A stretch of 64,000 nt of DNA from Janthinobacterium lividum PAMC 25724 (GTDB taxonomy: Bacteria > Pseudomonadota > Gammaproteobacteria > Burkholderiales > Burkholderiaceae_D), in NCBI GenBank assembly GCA_000242815.2, contig AHHB01000028.1:372001-436000 (forward strand), given 5' to 3'. The notes beneath the pieces are model-generated. The model was given only the letters and a program-made list of their open reading frames with translations, was not told the origin of the DNA and ran no database searches. Numbering within the stretch: the stretch's first letter is position 1; each line of letters starts with the position of its first letter. Positions 43,680 through 51,784 of this stretch are shown here, piece by piece. Position numbers and translations under genes: made by a program.

Positions 43680-43830
43680 TTACTGGAGCATTGCCGTGCT
43701 CGCCTGCAGCAACATGTGCACCGATCGCATGTTGCTGCCTTCGGCAGTGCAATCGAGCTCCATGATGCGCCCGACGGCGGCCTTGGTATCGGTATGCATG
43801 CTCAGCACGCGGCGGCTCCAGTAGGCGATT
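43680..43830 (-). pseudogene. Decayed 3' end of a flagellin gene
   Basis: The minus strand encodes HTDTKAAVGRIMELDCTAEGSNMRSVHMLLQASTAMLQ-stop. It aligns with the C-terminus of the intact flagellin (NTKAATGRIMDTDFATESSNMTSSQMLLQAGTAMLKQ) but stops 13 residues early, and no flagellin N-terminus precedes it. The fragment lies just downstream of the intact gene and is best explained as the remains of a tandem flagellin copy. It is too short for usual gene callers. Confidence 0.7.
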
Positions 43831-43930
43831 GGCTGTCGTGATCTATCTGCTATTGGCGACTATGCCGGCAAGATCGTTAAACGTGATGGCAATTTAGTTA
43901 ACTACGCCGCGAATATATGCTGGCGCGGGC

Positions 43931-43959
43931 AAAAAAAAAGCCAGACCGGAGTCTGGCTT
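43931..43959 (-). terminator. Rho-independent terminator of the flagellin gene
   Basis: On the minus strand a hairpin AAGCCAGAC-TCCG-GTCTGGCTT is followed by a run of nine T residues, about 30 bases after the flagellin stop codon. This is a strong intrinsic terminator that isolates the flagellin transcript. Confidence 0.9.
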
Positions 43960-43991
43960 CGATAGACGAGCCGCAAGCGGCCAAGTCAATA

Positions 43992-44867
43992 TTATTGCAG
44001 CAGCGACATGACCATCGAGGACATGCTGTTGCTTTGTTTCAGCATCGCGGTACCAGCTTGCAGCAGCATTTGCGACGACGTCATGTTCGAGCTTTCGGTA
44101 GCGAAGTCGGTATCCATGATGCGGCCGGTAGCAGCTTTGGTGTTGGTGGCGATGTTCGCCAAGTTGGTGTTGACGTGGTCCAGACGGTTAGCCGTCGCGC
44201 CCAGCGACGAACGTACGGTGCTGACGCTGTCGATGGCGGTGGCCAGCAGGCCGATGTTGGTGTTGGCGTTAGCGGTCAGTTCCGTTGCACTTGCCGACGC
44301 TGCGCTGGAGAAGTTCGCGCTAATGGTGCCCAGGGCGGTATTGAGCGCGGACAGGTTGGTCGATACGTCGAACGTCATTTTTTCGCTCGAGCTGGCGCCG
44401 ATCTGGAACGTCATCGAGGTCGACAGCGTGCCGTCAGCTGCAGCGCTACCTTTGCCCAGCAGCTTGGTGCCGCCGAACGTGGTGTTGGTCATGACGTTGT
44501 ACAGTTCCTGGCCCAGTGCGTTGTACTCGGCTTGCATGGCGGTCTTGTCGGCGGATGTCGACGAGGCATCGGCTGCCTGGGTAGCCAAGTCTTTCATGCG
44601 CACCAGCATGTTGTTTACTTCGCCAAACGCGCCTTCGGCCGTTTGCAGCATCGAGGTGCTGTTTTGCGTGTTGTTCATGGCCACGGCCATGCCGCTGGTT
44701 TGTGCTTTCAGGCGGGTTGCGATTTGCAGGCCGGCAGCGTCGTCCATGGCCGAATTGATGCGGAAGCCGGTGGACAGGCGCGTCATCGAAGTCGACAGTT
44801 TGGCTTGAGTGTTCGTGATCGAATTTTGTGCCGACAGGGAGGCAGCGTTGGTGTGAAGGCTCAGCAT
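43992..44867 (-). CDS. lafA: Lateral-type flagellin (LafA-like)
   Basis: A 291-residue flagellin. The N-terminal D0/D1 region (MLSLHTNAASLSAQNSI, TRLSTGFRINSAMDDAAGLQIATRLKAQTSGM) and the C-terminal D1/D0 region (RSSLGATANRLDHVNTNLANIATNTKAATGRIMDTDFATESSNM) are complete, with a short, Ser/Thr/Ala-rich middle of about 100 residues. The small size and the opening MLSLHTN resemble LafA-type lateral flagellins. The Ser/Thr-rich middle offers O-glycosylation sites for the neighbouring GT41 enzymes. The gene has its own terminator and probably a sigma-28 promoter. The symbol is given by analogy with Flag-2 loci. Confidence 0.93.
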   Translation of the reverse strand: MLSLHTNAASLSAQNSITNTQAKLSTSMTRLSTGFRINSAMDDAAGLQIATRLKAQTSGMAVAMNNTQNSTSMLQTAEGAFGEVNNMLVRMKDLATQAADASSTSADKTAMQAEYNALGQELYNVMTNTTFGGTKLLGKGSAAADGTLSTSMTFQIGASSSEKMTFDVSTNLSALNTALGTISANFSSAASASATELTANANTNIGLLATAIDSVSTVRSSLGATANRLDHVNTNLANIATNTKAATGRIMDTDFATESSNMTSSQMLLQAGTAMLKQSNSMSSMVMSLLQ

Positions 44868-44936
44868 GGTGTCATTCCTAATTTAGTGGTTACGGTGAGG
44901 AGCGACGTTTATCTGCTCCTGCTAGTACAAGACGAC

Positions 44937-44967
44937 CGTTCCGCTACCTTAATTAAATGCTTTAAGG
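44937..44967 (-). promoter_or_regulatory. Candidate sigma-28 promoter and inverted repeat upstream of flagellin
   Basis: On the minus strand TAAAGCAT is followed, about 12 bases later, by GCGGAACG, a weak version of the FliA consensus TAAA...GCCGATAA. The inverted repeat CCTTAA-N9-TTAAGG (44947-44967) overlaps the -35-like part and may be an operator. It lies 70-100 bases before the flagellin start. Match quality is modest. Confidence 0.3.
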
Positions 44968-45061
44968 AAATTTCTGAAAATAAATGGTATTTCTTGCCTT
45001 ACTGACCAGTGCAATCGATCTTGCTGCCTGCTAGTGGCCCCTTTCTTGGCCGGGTCGAGCT

Positions 45062-45343
45062 TCAGGCTGTGCCGATCGAGCGCAACGAAGACGGCCTGAT
45101 GCTGTTGCACAGCAGGAAGTGTGCGGTGGCGACAAACGAATGCGGCGTGGTGACCACTTCGCCGTTGATGCGCAGCGCCTGCTGCTGTGTCATCAGCGCC
45201 ACCGTGCCATTGGTAAAAAGGCGGCTAAATTTTACTTCAAGGTCGTCGCATAATGCCCGTTCGAGTTGTTGATGGAACGGGCCGCCATGCGTCACGATCT
45301 TGTCTTCCCGGATGGTTAGCAAATAGCCTGGAAACTGCTGCAA
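45062..45343 (-). pseudogene. Fragment of a DegT/DnrJ-type aminotransferase
   Basis: About 90 codons on the minus strand align with residues 33-103 of the intact aminotransferase at 56.6-57.7 kb. THGGPFHQQLERAL matches TNGGPFHRQLEQAL, SRLFTNGTVALM matches ISLFSNGTLALM, and SFVATAHFLL matches SFVATAHSLL. The PLP lysine and the C-terminal two thirds are missing. The fragment lies between the flagellin and the first GT41 gene, so it looks like a leftover of duplication or replacement in the glycosylation island. Confidence 0.8.
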
Positions 45344-45403
45344 GTGTGCAGCAGTGGCTGCGTGACATACGCGGGTTCCTCGTTTTGCTTATGTTTTGCT
45401 TAC

Positions 45404-48400
45404 TTATGCGAGTCCAATTGGCGGGTTGGGGACTGCCACGGGGGCCGCGAACGAGACTGGTGGCAAGCCTTCGCACCAGCGCTGCCACATGATGCGCAGG
45501 CTGTTTTGCAGGCCTTCTGTGATCAGCTCGGGGTTACCCATGGCCGATCGTTCCAGGCGGTGGCGCATGCTGTAGCGATAGGCTCCCAGCAGCATCGGGT
45601 TTGCCGCCATGGCCTGTGCCTTGCGCACATAGTCGTCGTCATCCTTGGCGATGAATTCTTCCAATCCGACCTGCAGCAGGATCGACGTGCCGATGCGGCT
45701 TGGCAGGGTGGTGCCAGCCGTTGTCAGGGTGGGCACGCCCATCCACAGCGCGTGGAAGGTCGTCGTGCCTCCACCGTACGGGAAGGTGTCGAGGCAGATA
45801 TCGACGCGATGGTGCATTTCCATGAACTGCGTTATGCCCGTGCGGCCCTCGAAGGTCAAGCGTTCCGGCGCGATGCCTTCTTCTTCTAACCATCGCATGA
45901 TAAGCGGATGCGGCGCCGAAGTGGGCATGGCTGCGAGCAGCATGCGGGCGTCCGGAATGGCGCGCAGCAGCATGGACCAGCGCGCGATGACCTTGCGGTT
46001 GATCTTGGTGATGCGGTTGAAGCTGCCGAAGGTGAGGTAGCCATTCGTCAGCGCGGGAGCAGGGCGGATACCGGATGCATATTCCGACGGCAGGAACGGC
46101 GAGCAGGACGGTAGCAGGACCAGCTTTTCCGTGAATTGACTGTCGAGTATGCCGTCCGGCGCAAAATAGGGGTCGGTGAGGTAATAATCCATGGCGCGCA
46201 GGCCCGTCGTCAACGGATAGCCGATCCAGCTGGCCTGGATGGGTGCTGGCTTGCTAGCGAAGAGCAGCAAGCGATTCTTGCCGGTGTGGCCCGACAGGTC
46301 GATCAGGATGTCGATGCCATCGTCGCGGATCTGCTGCGCCAGTTCGAGGTCATCCATCTGCTCGACCTGGCGCCAGTGGGGGATGACTTCGCGCAAGCGC
46401 TGCGAGACGTGGTCGTCCTGCGCATTGTTATGGTAGGCATACAGAGACAGTCCCGCGTCGCTGCGGATATTTTCCAGCACCGGAATAATGAAATGCGGTA
46501 CGGGATGGTTGTGCAGGTCGCCCGATACCAGGCCCACTTTCAAGGTGCGCAGCGCGTCGCGCGTATTGGTGTGTTCCTTGGCATTCTTCGCCATATGCGT
46601 CTCGAAAGTATCGCTAAAGCGCAGATGCTCTTCAAACAGCGTGGTCGCATCAATATCGGCGCTGTGCGACAGCAGGAACAGGTAGTTGCTGAACAGGGTA
46701 TCCCACAGCGGGCATACCTTCAGGCCTGCGCGGCAGGCTTCGATGGCTTCGTCTATCTGGCCGAGATTGCTCAGGGTGCTGCCGATGTTGACATAGGCGT
46801 CGCGATACTCGGGATTGAGGGCCAGTACTGCGCGGTAGCATTCCAGCGCCGCTGTCGGCGCATTGGTCAACACGTGGCAGTTGCCGAGCGCGAAGTGGGC
46901 GCGCTCGAATGTGGGATCGAGCGCTATCGCCGCCTGGTAGCGTGTCTGCGCCTGCTCATACTTCTGTTGCGCCAGTAATACGTTGCCCAGGTTGCATATG
47001 GCTGAGACGTTTTTCGGGTTGATTTCCAGCGCGCGCAGGTAGGCCGCATTGGCGTCGTCGTAGCGCTTCAGTTTCTGCAGCGCTACGCCAAGATTGTTGT
47101 ACACATCGTCGTCATCCAGTTCTCGCTCGGTCGCACCGGTGTAGGCTTCGACGGCCAAGGCAAAGCGGCGGATGGTGTTGTAATAATCGCCCAGCTGTTT
47201 GTAGGCCAAGGCGCTGCCGGGCGCCAGATCGATCGCGCGCTGGAAATATAGCAACGCACTGTCCTGCTCTTCGGCTGCGCCGTAGACGACGGCCAGCTGT
47301 ATGCAGGCCTGGGCATCACCGGGTTGCAGAAGTTGGGCTCGCTGGCACAAGGCGATAGCCGAGGCGTAGTTTTTTTCCTGGCATTGCAGTAATCCCAGGT
47401 TGCTCAGCGCTTGTACGAAGTTGCCATCGATGGCTATTGCCTGTTCATAGGCTGCAATGGCATCGCTGACGTGGCCTTGCGATTGCAGCGCGCGGGCCAG
47501 GTTGTTGTATAGCACGGCTTCGCCCGGCGTTGCTTCGATGGCGCGCCGGTAACTGGCCTCAGCGCCCTCGAAGTCGCCCGCCTCATGTAGCGCGCTGGCC
47601 AGGTTGGCATGCACGGCGCTCGTATGCGGCGCCAGTTGTAGCACGGCGCGGTAACTGACGATGGCGTCTTGCCATTGTTTCAGGTCTTGCTGGGCGTTGC
47701 CGAGATTGAGGTAGACTTCCGCGTCGCCGGGCAGCAGAGCCAGCGTCGCCTTGTAGCTGGCGATGGCGTCGTCATTGCGCTGCATTGCCTTTAAGGTATT
47801 GCCAAGATTGAAGTGGGCCTTGGCATAATCGGGCCGTAGCGCCAGCGCCCGCCGGTAAGCCTGTTCGGCCTGCTCCAGTTGGCCCAGCGACTGCAAGGTC
47901 ACGGCCAGATTGCAATATGCTTCGACAAAGTCCGGATTGCGCTGCAGCGCGCGCGTGTAACTGGCGACGGCCTCTTCGTGCATGCCGCGCGCCTGGCAGG
48001 CGATACCCAAGTTGCCATACGCTTCGGCATCGTGTGGCGCAAGTTCCACTGTGCGTTGCCATGCCTGCAGCGCGTCCTTGCCCTGCTGTTGCAGGGCGGT
48101 GCCCAGCACGCTCCAGGCAAAGTCCGAGGCGGGGTAGCGCTGCGTCAAGGCGCGGCTGGCCGCTTCCAGTTCGGCATGGTGGCCGGCTTGATACAGCTCA
48201 ATGACGTGCTGCGTTTCCTGCGCTGTCGGGGTGGCCGCGATCGCCGCTTCGATGCGCTTGCGCAGCGTTTGCGACTGTTCGTTGTCCAGCCCGCGGGTGA
48301 TCGCTTCGTTGACGATTTCCAGCGCCTGCTCGCGCTCGCCCGCTTTCAGCAAGCCATCTGCGTATGAGAGCCAGAACTGGCCTTCGTCCGGATTCACCGA

Positions 48401-48616
48401 TAGCGCCTTGTGCAGGTATGGCAGGCCGGCCTTGAACTGGCCAACCTGCCCCGCTAGCAAGCCCAGATTGTGATTGGCGATGGCGTTATAAGGCTCGGCC
48501 TGCAAAATGGCCAGATATAGTTCTTCTGCCTGTTCCAACAGCCCTGCCTGGTGCGCTGCAAGCGCTGCTTGCAGGTCTTTGTCGAGATGCATCTCAGTGG
48601 TGGCGCTAGCGGTCAT
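45404..48616 (-). CDS. TPR-repeat GT41 (OGT/SPINDLY-like) protein glycosyltransferase 1
   Basis: A 1070-residue protein. Residues 10-640 form a superhelix of about 17 tetratricopeptide repeats (DAEAYGNLGIACQARGMHEEAVASYTRALQRNP-type units). Residues about 690-1060 are the GT41 catalytic domain, with IDLSGHTGKNRL, QASWIGYPLTTG, GYLTFGSFNRITKI and DICLDTFPYGGGTTTFHALWMGVPTLT. This family transfers sugars such as GlcNAc from nucleotide sugars to Ser/Thr of proteins. Its nearness to the flagellin makes flagellin the likely acceptor. It is the last gene of the leftward island operon and has a paralog at the other end. Confidence 0.9.
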   Translation of the reverse strand: MTASATTEMHLDKDLQAALAAHQAGLLEQAEELYLAILQAEPYNAIANHNLGLLAGQVGQFKAGLPYLHKALSVNPDEGQFWLSYADGLLKAGEREQALEIVNEAITRGLDNEQSQTLRKRIEAAIAATPTAQETQHVIELYQAGHHAELEAASRALTQRYPASDFAWSVLGTALQQQGKDALQAWQRTVELAPHDAEAYGNLGIACQARGMHEEAVASYTRALQRNPDFVEAYCNLAVTLQSLGQLEQAEQAYRRALALRPDYAKAHFNLGNTLKAMQRNDDAIASYKATLALLPGDAEVYLNLGNAQQDLKQWQDAIVSYRAVLQLAPHTSAVHANLASALHEAGDFEGAEASYRRAIEATPGEAVLYNNLARALQSQGHVSDAIAAYEQAIAIDGNFVQALSNLGLLQCQEKNYASAIALCQRAQLLQPGDAQACIQLAVVYGAAEEQDSALLYFQRAIDLAPGSALAYKQLGDYYNTIRRFALAVEAYTGATERELDDDDVYNNLGVALQKLKRYDDANAAYLRALEINPKNVSAICNLGNVLLAQQKYEQAQTRYQAAIALDPTFERAHFALGNCHVLTNAPTAALECYRAVLALNPEYRDAYVNIGSTLSNLGQIDEAIEACRAGLKVCPLWDTLFSNYLFLLSHSADIDATTLFEEHLRFSDTFETHMAKNAKEHTNTRDALRTLKVGLVSGDLHNHPVPHFIIPVLENIRSDAGLSLYAYHNNAQDDHVSQRLREVIPHWRQVEQMDDLELAQQIRDDGIDILIDLSGHTGKNRLLLFASKPAPIQASWIGYPLTTGLRAMDYYLTDPYFAPDGILDSQFTEKLVLLPSCSPFLPSEYASGIRPAPALTNGYLTFGSFNRITKINRKVIARWSMLLRAIPDARMLLAAMPTSAPHPLIMRWLEEEGIAPERLTFEGRTGITQFMEMHHRVDICLDTFPYGGGTTTFHALWMGVPTLTTAGTTLPSRIGTSILLQVGLEEFIAKDDDDYVRKAQAMAANPMLLGAYRYSMRHRLERSAMGNPELITEGLQNSLRIMWQRWCEGLPPVSFAAPVAVPNPPIGLA

Positions 48617-48874
48617 GGCAAGTTGGAAAAGTGAGGTTAATTGGGATTGTAACTGTTAGGCAGTGTAATAGAAACTTTCCTATGGGAATTTTATGGCGTG
48701 GCCATGCACCGCTTTTACCCGCCTTACTTTTGCCTGCGCTACTTCTGTGTTGTTGCTGATGAGTCCTATCCTGACGGCGATCTTGCGCGATGCGGCATGG
48801 GCAGTCGGACAGGCGGGAGGCAGGCAGGCAGCTGCCTTCGTACAGCCTGGCATGCCGAATGCCTTTCAAGCGAC

Positions 48875-49974
48875 TCAGCGCAGTTGCAGGAACAAGGCGG
48901 TGCCCATCACAAATGCCGAGCTGATCCGTGTTTGCTGTTGCGCCAGGAATTCATCGCCGGCCCGCTGCGGCCCGTCGCCATACGGCCAGACATAATCGTC
49001 AATGATGATCCAGCCACCGGCGAGCACATGCTTCGCCCAGGCGGTGATATCGGCCTGGGCGCCTCGTAGGCATGGTTGCCGTCAATGTGTAGTAGCGCAA
49101 TACTGCCCGCATAGTTGGTGGTGCCGAAGGACGGGCTATGCACGGCTGCCGTCTGGCGGTACTGCTGTTCCGCCGCGACCGAGGGCAGGCGCAGATAGTT
49201 GATATCGTTGTCGCTGTAAGGCAGCAGGTTCATCTCGAACACGCGCAGCGCTTCGTCGTAATCGTAATGATGGATGCAGTTGTCGACTAGGCCGCCAGTG
49301 TCGTTTTGCACCACGTACTCACTTTGCCAGGGGTCGATGCACAAGGTGTGGCCGATGCCATACAGACGCGCCAGGCGCGCCAGCACAAACGCTGACTTGC
49401 CCCATGCGCTGCCAATCTCGACCACGTCGCCGCGCACGCTGTGGCGGGCAATTTCGTAGAGGGCGCTGATTTTCTCGTCATCGCACATGCCTGGAATTAC
49501 ATTGGCATGGCGGAAAAGGGTGGCCAGCTGCAGTTCCGGCAAAGCCGGCTTGGTGTCGACCGCCGAGGCGATCGGCAGCGGCGTCGCCAGCGTCTTGCGC
49601 GCATGCGCCATGGCCGAACGATAGCCGCTCATTTCATCATGTACCGGTGAAGCGTTGATCAGGGGAATGGCCGGTCGCAACTTCTTGAGCACGTCATTCA
49701 GATAGCTCCAGACGACGGGATTGGGGGTGTAAATGCCGGCGATGCCGCGCTGCGCGATCAGCAGTTGCAAGGCCTCCAGGAAGCCTGGATCGTTGACATA
49801 CGGCAGGAAGGCCCACTCGGGATAGGCCGGTTTGCTGACATCGTAGGCGAGCGACGAGGCGCCGATCACGGCTTGTCCATCGCGCTTGCAGCGCTCCAGG
49901 TAATCGAGCGAGCGAGGCATACCTGCAGGAAAAATCAAGATCGGGTTGTTGAGGGCCGTGGACGAGGCATGCAT
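48875..49974 (-). pseudogene. SAM-dependent methyltransferase with N-terminal extension, frameshifted near 3' end
   Basis: The first frame encodes a 150-residue N-terminal region (MHASSTALNNPILIFPAG; RSLDYLERCKRDGQAVIGAS) and then a class I methyltransferase core with the SAM site EIGSAWGKSAFVLARLA and IALLHIDGNHAYE. After about 49060 the sense continues in another frame: AQADITAWAKHVLAGGWIIIDDYVWPYGDGPQ to a stop at 48875. One missing base in the GGCGCC run explains the break. Read without repair, the protein ends in an unrelated tail at 48907. The likely substrate is a sugar of the flagellin glycan, but this is inference. Confidence 0.7.
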
Positions 49975-50023
49975 GGAAATTCCTTGTTGGTAATTCAGGA
50001 GCTACTGATAGGGCGTGGTCAAG

Positions 50024-51022
50024 CTAGGTGCGCGGTGGCATGGCCGAGGCGCGCTCCTGTTGCCGTTTGATGGCGGCGATGTCGCGCAGCAGGGCGCGCA
50101 TGCCACGCGATGCCGGCGGCAGGTCGTGCTCTATTTGACTGCGCAGCGCTTTCAGCTGGTAGAACGGTACCGCCGGGTACATATGATGTTCGATGTGGTA
50201 ATTCATCTGCCAATACAAAAAAGCCAGGAAAGGATGTAGCAGGACCGTGCGGCTGTTCAGGCGGAAATCGTCGACATCGGGCTGCATGCCGAAATGCTGG
50301 GCCAGCGCCAGGGTCTTGTTGAGCCAGTCCGCGATAAAGGTGGCGAATGTGACGAGCAATAGCAGCGGCCAGTGGCCAGTGGCAACAAAGGCCGCTGCCA
50401 TGACAAGATGGCCCAACAAGACAATGCGGGCAAAGCGGATGACGGGGCGGCGTGATGCCTGTTCCGGGAACAACTGGGCACCCCACTGGCCACGAATGAT
50501 GCCCAGGCTGTTTTCCACCACGATCTTTAGGGCCCGGTAGCAGGCCGGCAAATCGAACGACAGCGCCCAGAACCATTCCCTGTAGCGCAGCGTCTGCGGC
50601 AAGCGGACTTCACCATCCTGGCCGCTGAGCACGGTTTTCTGGTGATGGCGGATATGGCTGGCTCGGAAATACACATAGTTATTCCAGGTCAGGAACGCGA
50701 ACAAGGCCAGGAAGACATCGTTGTATAGACGCGTCTTGAAGACCGTGCGGTGTACCAGTTCATGCCCGGCCCCAGCCCAGCCCAGGAAGGAGAAAAAGCT
50801 GCCATGGAAGAGCAGTGCTGCCAGGGCCCAGCCATAATGGCCATTCAGGAAGGCCCAGTACGCCAGCGTTCCGGTGCCGCAGAGCAGTAAGAGATGGCTG
50901 GCGATATGCACTGCGCCCTGCATGTCGCTGCGCCGCGTCAAGGCCGACAGGTCTGTGCCTGTCAGCTTGCTGCGGTACCAATTGAGCCGTATTGGTGGCT
51001 GTGCACCCATTTTTTCCGTCAT
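50024..51022 (-). CDS. Membrane fatty-acid desaturase family protein
   Basis: A 332-residue membrane protein with the three His boxes of di-iron desaturases/hydroxylases: HELVH, HIRHH and HIEHH, plus four or more hydrophobic segments. The family inserts double bonds or hydroxyl groups into acyl or related chains. Start 51022 overlaps the preceding methyltransferase stop. Its presence in a sugar-modification operon next to an acyl carrier protein and an acyl ligase suggests that it modifies an acyl group destined for the glycan. Confidence 0.85.
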   Translation of the reverse strand: MTEKMGAQPPIRLNWYRSKLTGTDLSALTRRSDMQGAVHIASHLLLLCGTGTLAYWAFLNGHYGWALAALLFHGSFFSFLGWAGAGHELVHRTVFKTRLYNDVFLALFAFLTWNNYVYFRASHIRHHQKTVLSGQDGEVRLPQTLRYREWFWALSFDLPACYRALKIVVENSLGIIRGQWGAQLFPEQASRRPVIRFARIVLLGHLVMAAAFVATGHWPLLLLVTFATFIADWLNKTLALAQHFGMQPDVDDFRLNSRTVLLHPFLAFLYWQMNYHIEHHMYPAVPFYQLKALRSQIEHDLPPASRGMRALLRDIAAIKRQQERASAMPPRT

Positions 51023-51023
51023 G

Positions 51024-51767
51024 TTACTGTGCAAGCAGGCGCTTGAAGTTGCCATTCAGTATAAAGGCCAACATGGTATTTTCGACATGAATCACGGCAT
51101 GGTCGCCACTGAAATCATCGACAAAGCGGGTCACGTCGCCATGGATCTTTGATCGGTAGTCATGCCACAGGATAACAGAGTCGGGCTTGGCCATGGCCAG
51201 TGCGTTGGCGGTATCGATCGCCACCGTCTCGTAATCATGGCCGCCATCGATGAAGATGAAATCGAATTGAGCGCTCAATTGCTGCGCTTGCGGATCGAGC
51301 TTGCGGCTGTCCAGGTGCAGGCGGGTAATTGCGCACTGGACGTCGGCTGGCGCGCGGTCGATGTAGAACGCGCCTTTTTCCGCAAACTGGCGACGCAGGT
51401 AATTGTCGTTTTCCGTGTCATTTTGCAGGATCAGGGCGGCCTTGTCGGCGCTTGCGGCGCTCAGGTCGATCTCGGCGGGCGGCAGGTCCAGCGTGGTGAC
51501 ATGGGCGCCGGGCGGCGCGTTGCTCGCCAGTAAAACCGAGGTAGCGCCCATGTAGGTGCCAAATTCAAAAAAAGTCTGCGCCCCGGTCAGCTTCGCAAGG
51601 CTGACCAGGATCGAGCTTTCCAATAGCGTCATGCCGCCGATGGCGCTGCTGGGGATGCTGACGCTGAACATGATGTTTGCGTCGGGAAAGCTCGTTTCAA
51701 CCTTTTGGAAAAGAACTTTGGGGCGTATCGCGCTCACTTGGGGGGCGCTTGTCGTAGTCGTAGTCAT
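51024..51767 (-). CDS. Class I SAM-dependent methyltransferase
   Basis: A 247-residue protein of the Methyltransf_24/cephalosporin-hydroxylase-like fold. The SAM-binding motif is TFFEFGTYMGATSVLLASN, and a later acidic motif is FDFIFIDGGHDYETVAIDTANAL. It also has DSVILWHDY. Substrate unknown; O-methylation of a sugar is plausible. Start 51767 (MTTTTT) is chosen over 51782. It is coupled to the desaturase. Confidence 0.82.
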   Translation of the reverse strand: MTTTTTSAPQVSAIRPKVLFQKVETSFPDANIMFSVSIPSSAIGGMTLLESSILVSLAKLTGAQTFFEFGTYMGATSVLLASNAPPGAHVTTLDLPPAEIDLSAASADKAALILQNDTENDNYLRRQFAEKGAFYIDRAPADVQCAITRLHLDSRKLDPQAQQLSAQFDFIFIDGGHDYETVAIDTANALAMAKPDSVILWHDYRSKIHGDVTRFVDDFSGDHAVIHVENTMLAFILNGNFKRLLAQ

Positions 51768-51784
51768 GCTGGGTCCTGTCATTG

